Shown here piece after piece: positions 25,045-34,641 of a DNA stretch of 64,000 nucleotides. Below the pieces are notes generated by a model. It was not told the origin of the DNA and ran no database searches. It was given only the letters and a program-made list of their open reading frames with translations. Within the stretch, counting starts at the first letter, position 1. The number at the start of each line of letters is the position of its first letter. This stretch comes from an uncultured Alphaproteobacteria bacterium (GTDB lineage: Bacteria; Pseudomonadota; Alphaproteobacteria; Rs-D84): the NCBI GenBank assembly GCA_949878575.1, contig CATLAX010000001.1:446220-510219 (forward strand), given 5' to 3'. The translations under genes and the position numbers were made by a program.

Positions 25045-27652
25045 TTGTTATCCTTATCGGTTCTGTGGCGTCCGGTGTCGCGAATGTTTCCCACAGGCGC
25101 GCATGCCATGAATTTTCATGGGGCTTTTTGTTTGCCGTGTGTCCGTATATGTACAGTCTGTCGCGGGCGCGCGTCATGGCAACATACAGCAAACGATAAT
25201 ATTCCGCAATTTTTTTACGACTTTCGGCGTCTGCGGCCTTTTGGTATTGCTGTGACAATGTCTGGCGTGGCGTCCAAATCCATGGGGTGGGCATTCCGGG
25301 TGTGTTTTCTTTGCCGGGTATGTTTATAAACCTGTCGGAATCCGGCATTTTTGTTGTGTCTATTAAAAACACGACAGGGGCTTCCAGACCCTTGCTGCCG
25401 TGTACCGTGACAATGCGCACACCGCAACTTTCGTTCATGTCTCTTTTTATTTCGCTGCTGCCTGTGATGAACCATTTTAAAAAGTCGCGCATGGTGCCCG
25501 GCTGGGTCCGTTCATATGCCAGGCATATTGTCATAAATTCTTCCAACGGGTCTATTATTTGACCGCCCAGTGCCGCAATCATATCCTCCCGGTTGTTGTC
25601 GGAATTCAACACGTTGGAAAAAAACGTATACGGGCCATATGATTGCGCCCATGCCACCATCTTTGCCAGCCTGGCATGAATTTCCGGACGGTCGGATTCA
25701 AGTATGTCAAAAACGGAAATTACGGTGTTGGCGTCGGTCGTGGACGCTTGTTTTTTTATCTCGTTTGTACGTTTTGAGCATAAGTTAAAAATATCGCCTT
25801 CATTCAATCTAAACAGCGGACTTTTTAAAGCACAACACAAGCTGTAGTCGTCGTTTGTTGTCAAACAAAAACGCGTTAAATTTAATAGGTCGCGAATTGC
25901 GGGAAAATCCGGTAAAACGATGCGGTCGCTGCCAGCCACCTCTATGTGGCGGCGTTTAAGTTCGTTTACCAGCATCGGGGCCATGGGGCGTCTTTTTTGA
26001 ACCAGCACCATTATGTCCGCCGGCCTGCATTCTTTGTGTGAAATCAATGACTCTATTTTATCCGCAACTGATGTTATGTATTTGCGGACGTCCGTGTCGT
26101 TTTCTTTTTTTGAACAGACCGGATTTATTTCAACAAGCCCAGGCGCCCCCGTGCGAAAACATTTGTGTCTGGTGTTTGCAAATCCTGTCAGTTCAATGAT
26201 TTGTCTGTTTTCAAAAAAAGCGTCCACGGTTTGTAAAACAGGCTCTGTTGAACGGAAACTTTGTGCCAGGGGAATCTCGCATATGGTGCGCATGTTGTTT
26301 TCAATCTGTCTGGCAATGTCGTGGCGGCTGGCGGCGAATGCGTACGGATCCGCACCCTGGAATCCGTATATGGACTGTTTGCTGTCGCCGACAACAAACA
26401 GCGAATGCGGTGCGGCGGCCGTGTCGCCATCCGTAAAGAAATCGCCGGCAATCATGCGCAAAATGTCCCATTGCTGGGGACCTGTGTCCTGGGCCTCGTC
26501 AACAAGGATGTGGTTCAGTGACAAATCCAGTTGTGATAAAACCCAGCCCATGGAATCCGGCTTTGCAAACAAACGCCGTGTGTATAATATTAAATCGTCA
26601 AAATCCAGTAAATTGTGCGTACGTTTTAAACTGATGTATGAACTTGCAAACGCCGCCGCCAGATCAAAAAAAGCCACTGTATCCTGGAATATTTGTCGGT
26701 TTGTTTCATGCTGGGCCCGGGCGTAAACCCGTTCCTGTTCAGCTTGCAGATAGTCTTTTTGAGAAACGTCTTTGATTCTGTCTAATTTCTGGGTTAGGTA
26801 TGCAAATTTATATTCTTCAAAATCTATAGTTTTATTAACGTACTGTTTGGTAAAGTTAATAATTTTATCAAGGTATTTTGCCGGTGTTTTTCGTGTATTT
26901 TGTTCATATTCGGCATTTTTGATAATATTTAGCAGTTCTGCGGAGTTTTCCGGGGACAGAATCGTATTTTTTAAATTTAAAAAATTTTCAATAGTATCAA
27001 TAAAGTATTGCCTATAGTTATCATGATTTTCAATTTCAAAAAAGGTTTTGTATTGCCGGGTCAGGTCTTGTAATATTTCCGGCATGTCATATTCTGATAC
27101 ACGACAAACAATATGCGCAAAGGCGTCAGATACCATCGGGTTGTTGCCAGATGTTTTTATCATGTTTTCAAACGCCTCTTGCAGTAACACTTTTTGATTC
27201 GCATCTGATACCAAAGACCATGACGGCGACAGACCGGCCTCTATCGGAAACCTGTGCAATATTTCTTCGCAGAAACCGTGAATGGTTTTTATTTTTAGCA
27301 TTTCCGGATTGTCTATATATTTAAAAAATATATTTCGTGCGCGGTTTAAATCTTCTTGTGTGGGTTCTGTGTTTAACGTTACCCCGTACAGTCTTTCACT
27401 TAACTCTTCGTCCGGCACCATGACCCATTTTCGCAACATTGCCAGTATGCGGTTTCTCATTTCGCCGGCGGCCGCGTTCGTATACGTCAGGCACAATATT
27501 CCGGTGCCGGAATCCGCGCGAAACAAAATGCGCAACAACCGCTGAACCAAGACGCTTGTCTTGCCGGTGCCTGCGTTGGCCTGAACCCATACGTTTTCCG
27601 ACGGGTTTGCCGCCTTGTCCTGCTCCGGTGAAAGATACTGTTTTTGTGCCAT
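25037..27652 (-). CDS. addA: AddA helicase (UvrD-type) lacking nuclease domain
   Basis: Double-strand-break repair helicase of the AddAB system, 871 aa. N-terminal Walker A ANAGTGKTSVLVQRLLR, LCLTYTNAAAGEMRNRI, the Walker B region ILVDEAQDTGPQQWDI, FVVGDSKQSIYGFQGADP, and late motifs IVTVHGSKGLEAPVVFL and LLYVAMTRARDRLYIYG. Alphaproteobacterial AddA is normally about 1150 aa because a nuclease domain follows; here the ORF stops and the nuclease is a separate overlapping ORF. addB, usually just upstream, is absent from the window; a divergent coiled-coil gene lies there instead. Confidence 0.9.
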   Translation of the reverse strand: MAQKQYLSPEQDKAANPSENVWVQANAGTGKTSVLVQRLLRILFRADSGTGILCLTYTNAAAGEMRNRILAMLRKWVMVPDEELSERLYGVTLNTEPTQEDLNRARNIFFKYIDNPEMLKIKTIHGFCEEILHRFPIEAGLSPSWSLVSDANQKVLLQEAFENMIKTSGNNPMVSDAFAHIVCRVSEYDMPEILQDLTRQYKTFFEIENHDNYRQYFIDTIENFLNLKNTILSPENSAELLNIIKNAEYEQNTRKTPAKYLDKIINFTKQYVNKTIDFEEYKFAYLTQKLDRIKDVSQKDYLQAEQERVYARAQHETNRQIFQDTVAFFDLAAAFASSYISLKRTHNLLDFDDLILYTRRLFAKPDSMGWVLSQLDLSLNHILVDEAQDTGPQQWDILRMIAGDFFTDGDTAAAPHSLFVVGDSKQSIYGFQGADPYAFAASRHDIARQIENNMRTICEIPLAQSFRSTEPVLQTVDAFFENRQIIELTGFANTRHKCFRTGAPGLVEINPVCSKKENDTDVRKYITSVADKIESLISHKECRPADIMVLVQKRRPMAPMLVNELKRRHIEVAGSDRIVLPDFPAIRDLLNLTRFCLTTNDDYSLCCALKSPLFRLNEGDIFNLCSKRTNEIKKQASTTDANTVISVFDILESDRPEIHARLAKMVAWAQSYGPYTFFSNVLNSDNNREDMIAALGGQIIDPLEEFMTICLAYERTQPGTMRDFLKWFITGSSEIKRDMNESCGVRIVTVHGSKGLEAPVVFLIDTTKMPDSDRFINIPGKENTPGMPTPWIWTPRQTLSQQYQKAADAESRKKIAEYYRLLYVAMTRARDRLYIYGHTANKKPHENSWHARLWETFATPDATEPIRITNA

Positions 27653-27736
27653 TTATGCCCTTGCTTTACATCAAAGATTCTAGTATAAATTTCATATAAC
27701 TTCAACAATGATGTAATTATAGCGGGGGGCCAAAGA

Positions 27737-29683
27737 ATGGAAGCTGATTTATCTGCTTTTTTTGCCAACAAAATAACATGGATTGTATTCGGCGGATTGG
27801 GAACTTTAATGCTGGCGGTGACGTTAACACTGTTCTTTGTGTCGCGGAAATCACAAAAGGTGATGGAATCTTTGTTGAAAATAATGATGCAGCCGGAACG
27901 GGCGCGCGTACATGACGCCGCACGCGTGCTGCGCACAATGATGGCTGATGAAATCACCCGCATAGAGGCCGGATTTAAAACAATGGGCGACACGCTGGCC
28001 GCCCAAATTGCCGCGGCGAACAAACTGCGTGAAGAGCTGGGCGAACAAAATGAAAAACTGGTCGGAATTGCAGACGGCGCCATAAAAAAGCTGTCCGTTA
28101 TGTCTCAGCGTTTGGACAATACCGTGTCCGGTTTGACGTCTGTTGTTGAATCCGAATCGTGGCGGGATGTTGCAAATGCCGCCGATCGCTTTGCGGCAAC
28201 GGTAAATGAATTGATGGGCCATATTGACAATACGTCGCAAATTGCGACAGAGCGCACGTCGCAAATACAGGCTCAGATAGATGCATGGCTGGAGGCCGGG
28301 GGAAAACTGGCCGAGCAGTTGACGACAGAGTTTAAAAACAACGGCGACCAGATGCAGGACATGACCGATAAATCCAATGAAATGCGGCAGAGCTTAGGTT
28401 CTTTGGCGCAATCTGTGGCGGATGGCTTTGCCGGGGTAAAGTCGGCGGCCGGCGATTATGAAGCGATTATGTCCGGCAACGACAAATTAATGGGCGAACA
28501 TTTGGAAAAAATGGATTCGTTTAGCAAGCAGTCAAAAAAGCAGCTGACCGCCCAGATGAACACTTTGACGAATACTGCAAACGTTGTCGGCGGCCAGGTG
28601 CGTCTGGCGGAAACGTCAATAGACAAACAGGTTCGCAAATTAACTGATGCGGTAGAGGCGCTGATGTCATCCGCGGCGGCGACGGAAAATTCTGTGCGCG
28701 GAATATCAACAGAGCTGGCGACGCTGACGAACCGTTTTGACGGCGAAATAAAAGAGTTTGCGACAGGCGTTGTGTCAGAGTTAAAGACGGTTTCCGGTGT
28801 GGCAAATGTTACGTTGGAAAACACAAAGACCGCGGCCGGCGCGTTTTCAGAGTCCGTGCGTGCGATGGCGACCGGCGTTCGTGAAACGCTGATAGAAATG
28901 AATACGGCGCACACCCAGTTGTCGGGCCAGTCGGCCAATCTTATAAAAATGTCTGCCGAAACGACGGCGCAACTGCAACCGTTGTCGGAATTGATTGAAA
29001 AATATTATGCCGCCCTGCTCGATTTGTCGCGCGGCTCGGTTGAAACAACAGAGAATCTGGAAAAGATAGTTGCATCTTTGAATGAAAAAATAAATCTGAT
29101 GCGAAACACTGTTTCCGAATCAATGAGTGTCATATCTGATTCTTCGGCGCATTTGGAGGATTTGGCCGGCCAGTCGCGCCAGCAGATGATAGACCTGATG
29201 TCGGATTATGCAAAGGCCGTAAACACCATGCAGACGCTGAACAAGCAGATGATGGTTGCGCGTGCATCCGCGCCAATGGATGCCATTAAATCCGCGCCGG
29301 CAACCTCTTTTGCCAGTGTCAGCAGCCGGGACTTTTTAAAGCAGAGTGAACGCATGTTTGAAAAAATGCATGAACAGTCACTTGATCTGACCAGGGCGAC
29401 CGGTGCAGAAATTCCGGATGTTGTATGGAAAAAGTATCATGACGGGGACAAGACAATATTTTCCAAATGGCTGGCTAAAATGATGTCGGCGGCGGACAAA
29501 AAGCAGGTGCGAAACATGTTGAAATCAGATGCAGTGTTCCGTTCCCAGGCAACGCAGTTTGTCCGCAGTTTTGACAATGTGCTGGGGGCCGCCCGCCAGG
29601 CTGATAATGCCGACAAACTGGCGGCGACGCTTATAAAAACCGATTTGGGACAGGTTTATGTCGCACTTAAGGCGAATTTGTAA
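27737..29683 (+). CDS. large coiled-coil membrane protein
   Basis: 648 aa with one N-terminal transmembrane helix (about residues 12-34, ITWIVFGGLGTLMLAVTLTL) and a very long heptad-rich region from about 45 to 520 that resembles the helical arms of chemoreceptors or ZorA-like proteins but lacks a methyl-accepting signalling tip. A distinct C-terminal domain (EIPDVVWKKYHDGDKTIFSK, then FRSQATQFVRSFDNVLGAA, ending LGQVYVALKANL) looks like a conserved alphaproteobacterial module of unknown function. The layout suggests a polar or envelope scaffold. A TATAAT-like box is not clear. Divergent from addA, followed by a terminator. Confidence 0.75.
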   Translation: MEADLSAFFANKITWIVFGGLGTLMLAVTLTLFFVSRKSQKVMESLLKIMMQPERARVHDAARVLRTMMADEITRIEAGFKTMGDTLAAQIAAANKLREELGEQNEKLVGIADGAIKKLSVMSQRLDNTVSGLTSVVESESWRDVANAADRFAATVNELMGHIDNTSQIATERTSQIQAQIDAWLEAGGKLAEQLTTEFKNNGDQMQDMTDKSNEMRQSLGSLAQSVADGFAGVKSAAGDYEAIMSGNDKLMGEHLEKMDSFSKQSKKQLTAQMNTLTNTANVVGGQVRLAETSIDKQVRKLTDAVEALMSSAAATENSVRGISTELATLTNRFDGEIKEFATGVVSELKTVSGVANVTLENTKTAAGAFSESVRAMATGVRETLIEMNTAHTQLSGQSANLIKMSAETTAQLQPLSELIEKYYAALLDLSRGSVETTENLEKIVASLNEKINLMRNTVSESMSVISDSSAHLEDLAGQSRQQMIDLMSDYAKAVNTMQTLNKQMMVARASAPMDAIKSAPATSFASVSSRDFLKQSERMFEKMHEQSLDLTRATGAEIPDVVWKKYHDGDKTIFSKWLAKMMSAADKKQVRNMLKSDAVFRSQATQFVRSFDNVLGAARQADNADKLAATLIKTDLGQVYVALKANL

Positions 29684-29703
29684 TCCGCATATTTTTCCGG
29701 TGG

Positions 29704-29727
29704 GGGCCGCGTTGCGGCCCTTTTGTT
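29704..29727 (+). terminator. terminator after coiled-coil gene
   Basis: GGGCCGC/GCGGCCC stem with GTT loop and TTTTGTTT. Confidence 0.85.
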
Positions 29728-31280
29728 TAAAAGACTATTTTTAATGCGGCCGACAAACTGTATGAAACGCCGTAATCATCTTTTAGGATTCCGAACATTA
29801 CGCTTCCGCCCATATCGTCCGCGGCAGAAAATATCTCAACTCCAAAGGCCGTGTTGAATATGGACTTTGTGTCGCAGGATAGCTTTACTTTGTAATCATA
29901 TGACACATCAACGCCTTCTTGGCGATAATCAAGAACAGCGCCCGCGGTTGCGGCGATTATTTGTTCCTTCCCCGAATCCGCATCATAATATTCCGTGTAC
30001 ATGCCGATGCTTGGATTGAAAAGAAAATTGTCCGTGATATTAAACTTAGGCCCGCCGTCCACGCCGGCATATGACACCGCGGCATTCATGTGCGATACGG
30101 TTTTTCCGTTCAACAGTATATCCGGAGAATCAAACGCAACATAATTTTTCCCAATCCGTGCGTTTGCGGACATTTTGTTTGTAGCGTATGCCGCAAAAAG
30201 CCCCGCGCCGTATATATTCGCCGACATGTCGTCTATCGTATCAGAAAAGTTCAATATTGCCGATGTTGCGATCAGTCCCGCGGACAGCCTGTCGGAAATT
30301 GAAACGCCAACATCCGTGTTTAGCCCGTATGCGTTCATGTTATTTGCAAATATCGCAAACGGCCGCATGGAGACATCGTTGCGACTGTTGCTGGCCGGGG
30401 ATGAAACTGTGTTGTACATATGGTGCATAAAACTGTGAAGCGGCGCCATCATGCGCCGTGGGTTTAAACGCATTGACTTGTGCAAGACATGATTGACCTG
30501 TTCCATATCCGTGGCAGAGTCCAATTTTGCAACAAGCCGGTCGCCGGAATGCTGGGCTCGAATACCGTTTAAAAAGCGGCCGGTATTATTTTTCAATATT
30601 TTGTAATAATCCGTTTCGCGCACCACGTTCAAATAAACATCACCGCCCTGGACAGATAGGACGGCGGCGTGCAGTGCATCTGTGTCTGATATGCGGACGC
30701 GCAGGCTGCCGTCGCCGGATACGTTTGACAGTAACCTCATTCCATCAAATATTTCGTGCGAATTGATGCGAATTTCATTTTCACCAACCAGTTCTATTGC
30801 GGGCGCGGATGGCGTGGATAAAAGCATCGGCTGGGCGGGTGAAACATACAAAACAGAATCCTTGATTATTATTTTGTCCGCGCCGTCGGAAATTGCTGTT
30901 ATGTCGCCCCAACATATGTTGTCGGCATTGGAAATAATTATGGAATGGGGATATGATACGTCCAGCGCTGTTATGTCACTGTTGAAACGGATAATGCGAA
31001 CAAGTTCCGCATTGTTGCCCAGAAACAATTTGCCGTTAATGGCGCCGCTGTTTTGAATGTATGCGCTGCAACCGTCACATATGTGAATGTTGCCGTTTAT
31101 GACACCCCGGTTGGCAATATACACGGATTCGTGCATGTATATGTCCGGAGTGTTTATAGCCGTATTTTTATAGACATGCATAACATTTAATCCGGCGACT
31201 GCAGGATAGTTGTTTTCTGTGCAGTGTGCCGCTTTTGACAAAACGGCAACACATAATGCGAAATTGAATAATTTCAACAT
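29727..31280 (-). CDS. autotransporter-like outer membrane beta-barrel protein
   Basis: About 517 aa. Signal peptide MLKLFNFALCVAVLSKAAHC, a repetitive beta-helix-like passenger of about 230 aa (ANRGVINGNIHICDGCSAYIQNSGAINGKLFLGNNAE), and a C-terminal region of about 270 aa with alternating residues (VGVSISDRLSAGLIATSAIL, YGAGLFAAYATNKMSANARIG) ending in an aromatic residue (AALKIVF) as in BAM-inserted barrels. The passenger is short and may be a mere surface display domain. Two starts are possible (31292 and 31280); AAGGA precedes the second. A hairpin TCTCC/GGAGA overlaps the region just upstream. Confidence 0.8.
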   Translation of the reverse strand: MLKLFNFALCVAVLSKAAHCTENNYPAVAGLNVMHVYKNTAINTPDIYMHESVYIANRGVINGNIHICDGCSAYIQNSGAINGKLFLGNNAELVRIIRFNSDITALDVSYPHSIIISNADNICWGDITAISDGADKIIIKDSVLYVSPAQPMLLSTPSAPAIELVGENEIRINSHEIFDGMRLLSNVSGDGSLRVRISDTDALHAAVLSVQGGDVYLNVVRETDYYKILKNNTGRFLNGIRAQHSGDRLVAKLDSATDMEQVNHVLHKSMRLNPRRMMAPLHSFMHHMYNTVSSPASNSRNDVSMRPFAIFANNMNAYGLNTDVGVSISDRLSAGLIATSAILNFSDTIDDMSANIYGAGLFAAYATNKMSANARIGKNYVAFDSPDILLNGKTVSHMNAAVSYAGVDGGPKFNITDNFLFNPSIGMYTEYYDADSGKEQIIAATAGAVLDYRQEGVDVSYDYKVKLSCDTKSIFNTAFGVEIFSAADDMGGSVMFGILKDDYGVSYSLSAALKIVF

Positions 31281-31343
31281 TTTCCTTCCCATCTCCGTAT
31301 GGAGAGAAGGCTAGCACATAAGAAAAAATTCTTAAAGCAAAAA

Positions 31344-31943
31344 TTAGTGTTGCAGCTTAAGCTCGTGTAACAATTTCTGCAGGCGCGGTGAAATTATTGT
31401 TTCGTTCGGACTGCATTTTACCACAAAGTCAATATCCAGACCTGCGCGCAGAAAATCAATCGGATCGCACGTGTTTGTGCGGCGGACATTGTCGTCGTCC
31501 GGCATGTTTGCGCGCTGTCGTGCAATGTCATAGTTGTTTTCCGGCGGAATAAAATAAAGTATTTTAAAAGTATATTTTGTTTGCAAACCGCGCCTGTGAA
31601 ACCACTGTATCATTTGAGCCGCGTATCGCGGCTGTATAACATCATAAACCAAATGCGTGTCCGGATGCGCCATTATCTCAAATTCCGGCACGCCGTACAT
31701 CCATTTGGGCTTTCCGGGCGTCCAAAAATCTTTGTTAACCCACAGTTTTGTTGCAAGCGGCTGGGTGTCAAAATAGTCCTCGTTGCGGAAATAATAATCC
31801 CGGCCGTCCATTTCGCCGGAACGCATCGGGCGGGTTGTGGCCGATATTAGTTTGTGGCAGCTGCCTTTGGGCAAATAATTGTTTATAAAATATGTTTTCC
31901 CACTGCCAGACAGGCCTGTGCAAAATATGACATATCGTTTCAT
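31344..31943 (-). CDS. divergent guanylate-kinase-like NTPase
   Basis: About 199 aa. P-loop FCTGLSGSGKTYFINNYL and the guanylate-kinase lid/substrate motif SATTRPMRSGEMDGRDYYF place it in the guanylate-kinase superfamily. The downstream part is unusual (NKDFWTPGKPKWMYGVPEFE, then HLVYDVIQPRYAAQMIQWF), unlike the LEWAVVHGNYYGT pattern of Gmk. So it may act on another nucleotide or ligand; a true gmk is probably elsewhere. An alternative start is 18 bases upstream (31961). It follows rpoD by under 70 bases on the same strand. Confidence 0.75.
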   Translation of the reverse strand: MKRYVIFCTGLSGSGKTYFINNYLPKGSCHKLISATTRPMRSGEMDGRDYYFRNEDYFDTQPLATKLWVNKDFWTPGKPKWMYGVPEFEIMAHPDTHLVYDVIQPRYAAQMIQWFHRRGLQTKYTFKILYFIPPENNYDIARQRANMPDDDNVRRTNTCDPIDFLRAGLDIDFVVKCSPNETIISPRLQKLLHELKLQH

Positions 31944-32008
31944 GGCTTTGCTGTTGTTCATGTGGCGTATTTATTTTTCCCCGACACATGCATGCCGGGG
32001 AAAAGTTG

Positions 32009-34090
32009 TTAATCCTCTAAAAAGCTGCGCAGTTTTCTGGCACGCGTCGGGTGCTTTAGTTTGGTCAGCGCCTTTTGCTCTATTTGGCGGATACGCTCAC
32101 GCGTAACACCGATATATTCGCCAACCTCTTCCAGAGTGCTGGTTTTGTTGGTGCTCATGCCGAACCGCTGGCGCAGAACGGTTTCCTCTTTCGGATCCAG
32201 CTCTGATAAAATCTGGGTAACAATTTTTCTCAGGTTTTTCTGTGCGGCTGTAACGAACGGGTTCTTTGCAGTTTCGTCCGCAATGATTTCTATGCGGCTG
32301 CTGTCGTCTTCAGTGCCGACGGGCGCTTCCAGTGAAATCGGCTTTAAATTTACCTTCATCGCCTTGTGTATCTTGTCCACCGGCAGATATATTATCTTTG
32401 ACAATTCCTCTGCCGTCGGGTTGCGGCCGTATTTGTGCATGAACTGGCGCGATGCACGCTGAATCTTGTGAATATTGTCTATCATATGCACCGGAATGCG
32501 GATTGTGCGCGCCTGATCGGCAATACTGCGCGAAATTCCCTGCTGAATCCAGTTGGTCGCATATGTGGAAAATTTGTTTCCCAGGCGGTAGTCAAACTTG
32601 TCCACAGCCTTCATCAGGCCGATGTTGCCATCTTGTACCAGGTCGGAAAAATCCAATCCCAGACCGCGGTTGCTGGATTTTTTCGCAAACTTGATAACCA
32701 GTCGCAGATTGGCCTCTATCATTTCGCGTTTTGCGCGTGCGGCCTCTGTCTGGCCGCGACGAACCAGTTCCACAACTTTCTTGTATTCCGCGGTTGGCTG
32801 CCCTGTTTCAAGCGCAATGGCGGTAATGTCTTCCTGTATCTTCAATATGTCGCTTTCGTGCTTTTTTGCGAATGCCGCCCATGTCGCGTTTTTGGATTTT
32901 GCCAGTTTTTTCACCCAGTTGCGGTTAAGTTCGTTGCCGGCGTATTCAACCAGAAAATCTTCGCGCTTTATTTTGTTTGCCATCGCCAGACGCAACAGTT
33001 TCCCTTCCAGGCCCATCAACAGCTGATCGCGTTGTGTCAGGCGTTCCAGTATCTCTGCGTTGCGGTCGTCGTTTAAACGTATTTTGCTGACATGCTCAAA
33101 CAGTTCCAGGCGCATTTTGGCGTATTTTTTCTCCAGCGCCTCGTCCGGTTTTGCCGATGTCAGCAAATTTTCCAAACGTTTTGCCTGCAACTTTTGCATG
33201 TTGTTGAATATCTTTTTGATTTTTGCAAACAGGTCTATGACCATCGGCATCAGGGCTTCTTCCATAACCGGAATCGGCACGCCGGATGTTCCGCGCGGCG
33301 TTTCCTCTTTCTTTACGCCGTCGTCTTCGTCGGTCTCGTCTTCGTCATCGTCCTCGGTGCTTGACGTGGATTCTTCCAGATCGTCCAGTTCATCGTCGTC
33401 CAATTCGTCCACATGCTCCACACCCTTGGACTTTAAGGCCTCTGACAATGCCGCCAGCGATTTTTGCTCCGCTTCGCTGGAATACATTACCTCAAGATTT
33501 ACGATATAGCGCAGACGTATGTCCTCGTTCAACAGCTGCTGGTACCAGTCCAACATCGCCTGAATGGTCATCGGGCTTTCGCACAATCCGTATACCATCA
33601 GACGTGATGCTGCCTCTATACGCTGGGCGATTGCAACCTCTCCGGCGGCGGTTAACAACTGTACGGTTCCGATTTGTTTAAGATAAGACTGTACGGAATC
33701 CTGAACCCCCAGCACCAGACTGCCTGTCTGGCTGCGTTCCAGCTGTTTGGCAAAGTGTTCGTAATCGTCGTCGTTTACATCAACCTGTTCCGCATCGGCG
33801 TTTAACAGATTGCGCGTCTTGTCACGCGGTTCATCCGAGTCGTCGTCATAATATTTCCCCATATCCTGGGAAAAGCTGTCTGTTTCCAGAATTTCAAGTC
33901 CCAGATCCTGTTGAAAGAAATCCAGAACCTCGTCCTGTTCTTCTGCCGGAACCTCGTCCGCCTCTGTTGCGGCATCAAAATCCATTTGCGACAAATAGCC
34001 AACATCTATTGCCGATGTGGCCAGTTTTTGCAAATTCTCGGGCAGAGAATCTATCAGCAGCTTGGTTGCGTCATCTAATTTTTTAGCCAT
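32009..34090 (-). CDS. rpoD: RNA polymerase primary sigma factor (sigma-70)
   Basis: 693 aa. Region 1.1 (N-terminus), an acidic stretch near 225-260 (DDDELDDLEESTSSTEDDDE), region 1.2 (VQSYLKQIGTVQLLTAAGE), a large non-conserved region, region 2 (EANLRLVIKFAKKSSNRGLG ... GNIGLMKAVDKFDYRLGNKF), region 3 and region 4 (EETVLRQRFGM ... VTRERIRQIEQKALTKLKHP). In region 2.3-2.4 the nearly invariant YATWWIRQAIT reads YATNWIQQGIS: Asn513 replaces a melting Trp (E. coli W433), with the -12 contacts being Gln517 and Ser520. Region 2.2 is also two residues longer. Promoters in the window still look canonical. Confidence 0.96.
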   Translation of the reverse strand: MAKKLDDATKLLIDSLPENLQKLATSAIDVGYLSQMDFDAATEADEVPAEEQDEVLDFFQQDLGLEILETDSFSQDMGKYYDDDSDEPRDKTRNLLNADAEQVDVNDDDYEHFAKQLERSQTGSLVLGVQDSVQSYLKQIGTVQLLTAAGEVAIAQRIEAASRLMVYGLCESPMTIQAMLDWYQQLLNEDIRLRYIVNLEVMYSSEAEQKSLAALSEALKSKGVEHVDELDDDELDDLEESTSSTEDDDEDETDEDDGVKKEETPRGTSGVPIPVMEEALMPMVIDLFAKIKKIFNNMQKLQAKRLENLLTSAKPDEALEKKYAKMRLELFEHVSKIRLNDDRNAEILERLTQRDQLLMGLEGKLLRLAMANKIKREDFLVEYAGNELNRNWVKKLAKSKNATWAAFAKKHESDILKIQEDITAIALETGQPTAEYKKVVELVRRGQTEAARAKREMIEANLRLVIKFAKKSSNRGLGLDFSDLVQDGNIGLMKAVDKFDYRLGNKFSTYATNWIQQGISRSIADQARTIRIPVHMIDNIHKIQRASRQFMHKYGRNPTAEELSKIIYLPVDKIHKAMKVNLKPISLEAPVGTEDDSSRIEIIADETAKNPFVTAAQKNLRKIVTQILSELDPKEETVLRQRFGMSTNKTSTLEEVGEYIGVTRERIRQIEQKALTKLKHPTRARKLRSFLED

Positions 34091-34116
34091 GAACGAATCC
34101 TCGGATTAGGAACAAG

Positions 34117-34641
34117 TTATTTTTTATTTTTTACCTTGGCCAGCGCCTCATGCAGGGCGGACTCTGATATCAGGCCCAAAACCAGCGGACTTTGAATCTG
34201 AATCAAAGAATAAGATTTGTGGGTTTTGTTGCGCACGGATGCAACGGTCGGATTCGTGCTGCGCATCAGGCGCGCAATTTGCCCGTCGGATAATTCCGGA
34301 TAATTCTTTACAATCCACAAAATGCCGCCAAGACGATTTTGACGGTGCAGTTTCGGTGTGTATCCTATACCTTTTTTGTTCTGAGCCTTTTGTGCCACGA
34401 CAATTTCTTCGCGCAGTGTCAGGCGAGCATTCGGATCAGCCTCGCACTTTTCAATGTCTTCGCGTGTCAGCTGTCCGTTCAAAATCGGGTTTAAGCCTTG
34501 TACCTTGCATGTTTCCGCGTCGGCTATGTTTTTAACCTCCAGCTCATGCATGCCGCAGAAGTCTGCGATTTGTTCAAATGTCAGCGCTGTGTTTTCAATC
34601 AGCCACAGTGCGGTGGATTTGGGCATATATGGATAATTCAT
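34117..34641 (-). CDS. trcR: cell cycle regulator TrcR (DUF1013)
   Basis: Small alphaproteobacteria-specific transcriptional regulator of about 174 aa. The start MNYPYMPKSTALWLIENTALTFEQIADFCG is preceded by GAGGA and agrees with the family; the 18-codon track extension is rejected. Other family marks: HELEVKNIADAET, GLNPILNGQLTREDIEKCE, YTPKLHRQNRLGGILWIVKNYPELSDGQIARLM with an HTH-like helix pair, and the PLVLGLISESALHEAL tail. The family is linked with cell-cycle control in Caulobacter and Sinorhizobium. It is 27 bases from rpoD on the same strand and could be co-transcribed. Confidence 0.9.
   Translation of the reverse strand: MNYPYMPKSTALWLIENTALTFEQIADFCGMHELEVKNIADAETCKVQGLNPILNGQLTREDIEKCEADPNARLTLREEIVVAQKAQNKKGIGYTPKLHRQNRLGGILWIVKNYPELSDGQIARLMRSTNPTVASVRNKTHKSYSLIQIQSPLVLGLISESALHEALAKVKNKK

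Noticed and set aside
31983-32003. CCCCG/CGGGG hairpin after rpoD as a terminator
   Set aside because: No T-run on the minus strand after the stem and the loop is long, so it is not listed as a terminator.
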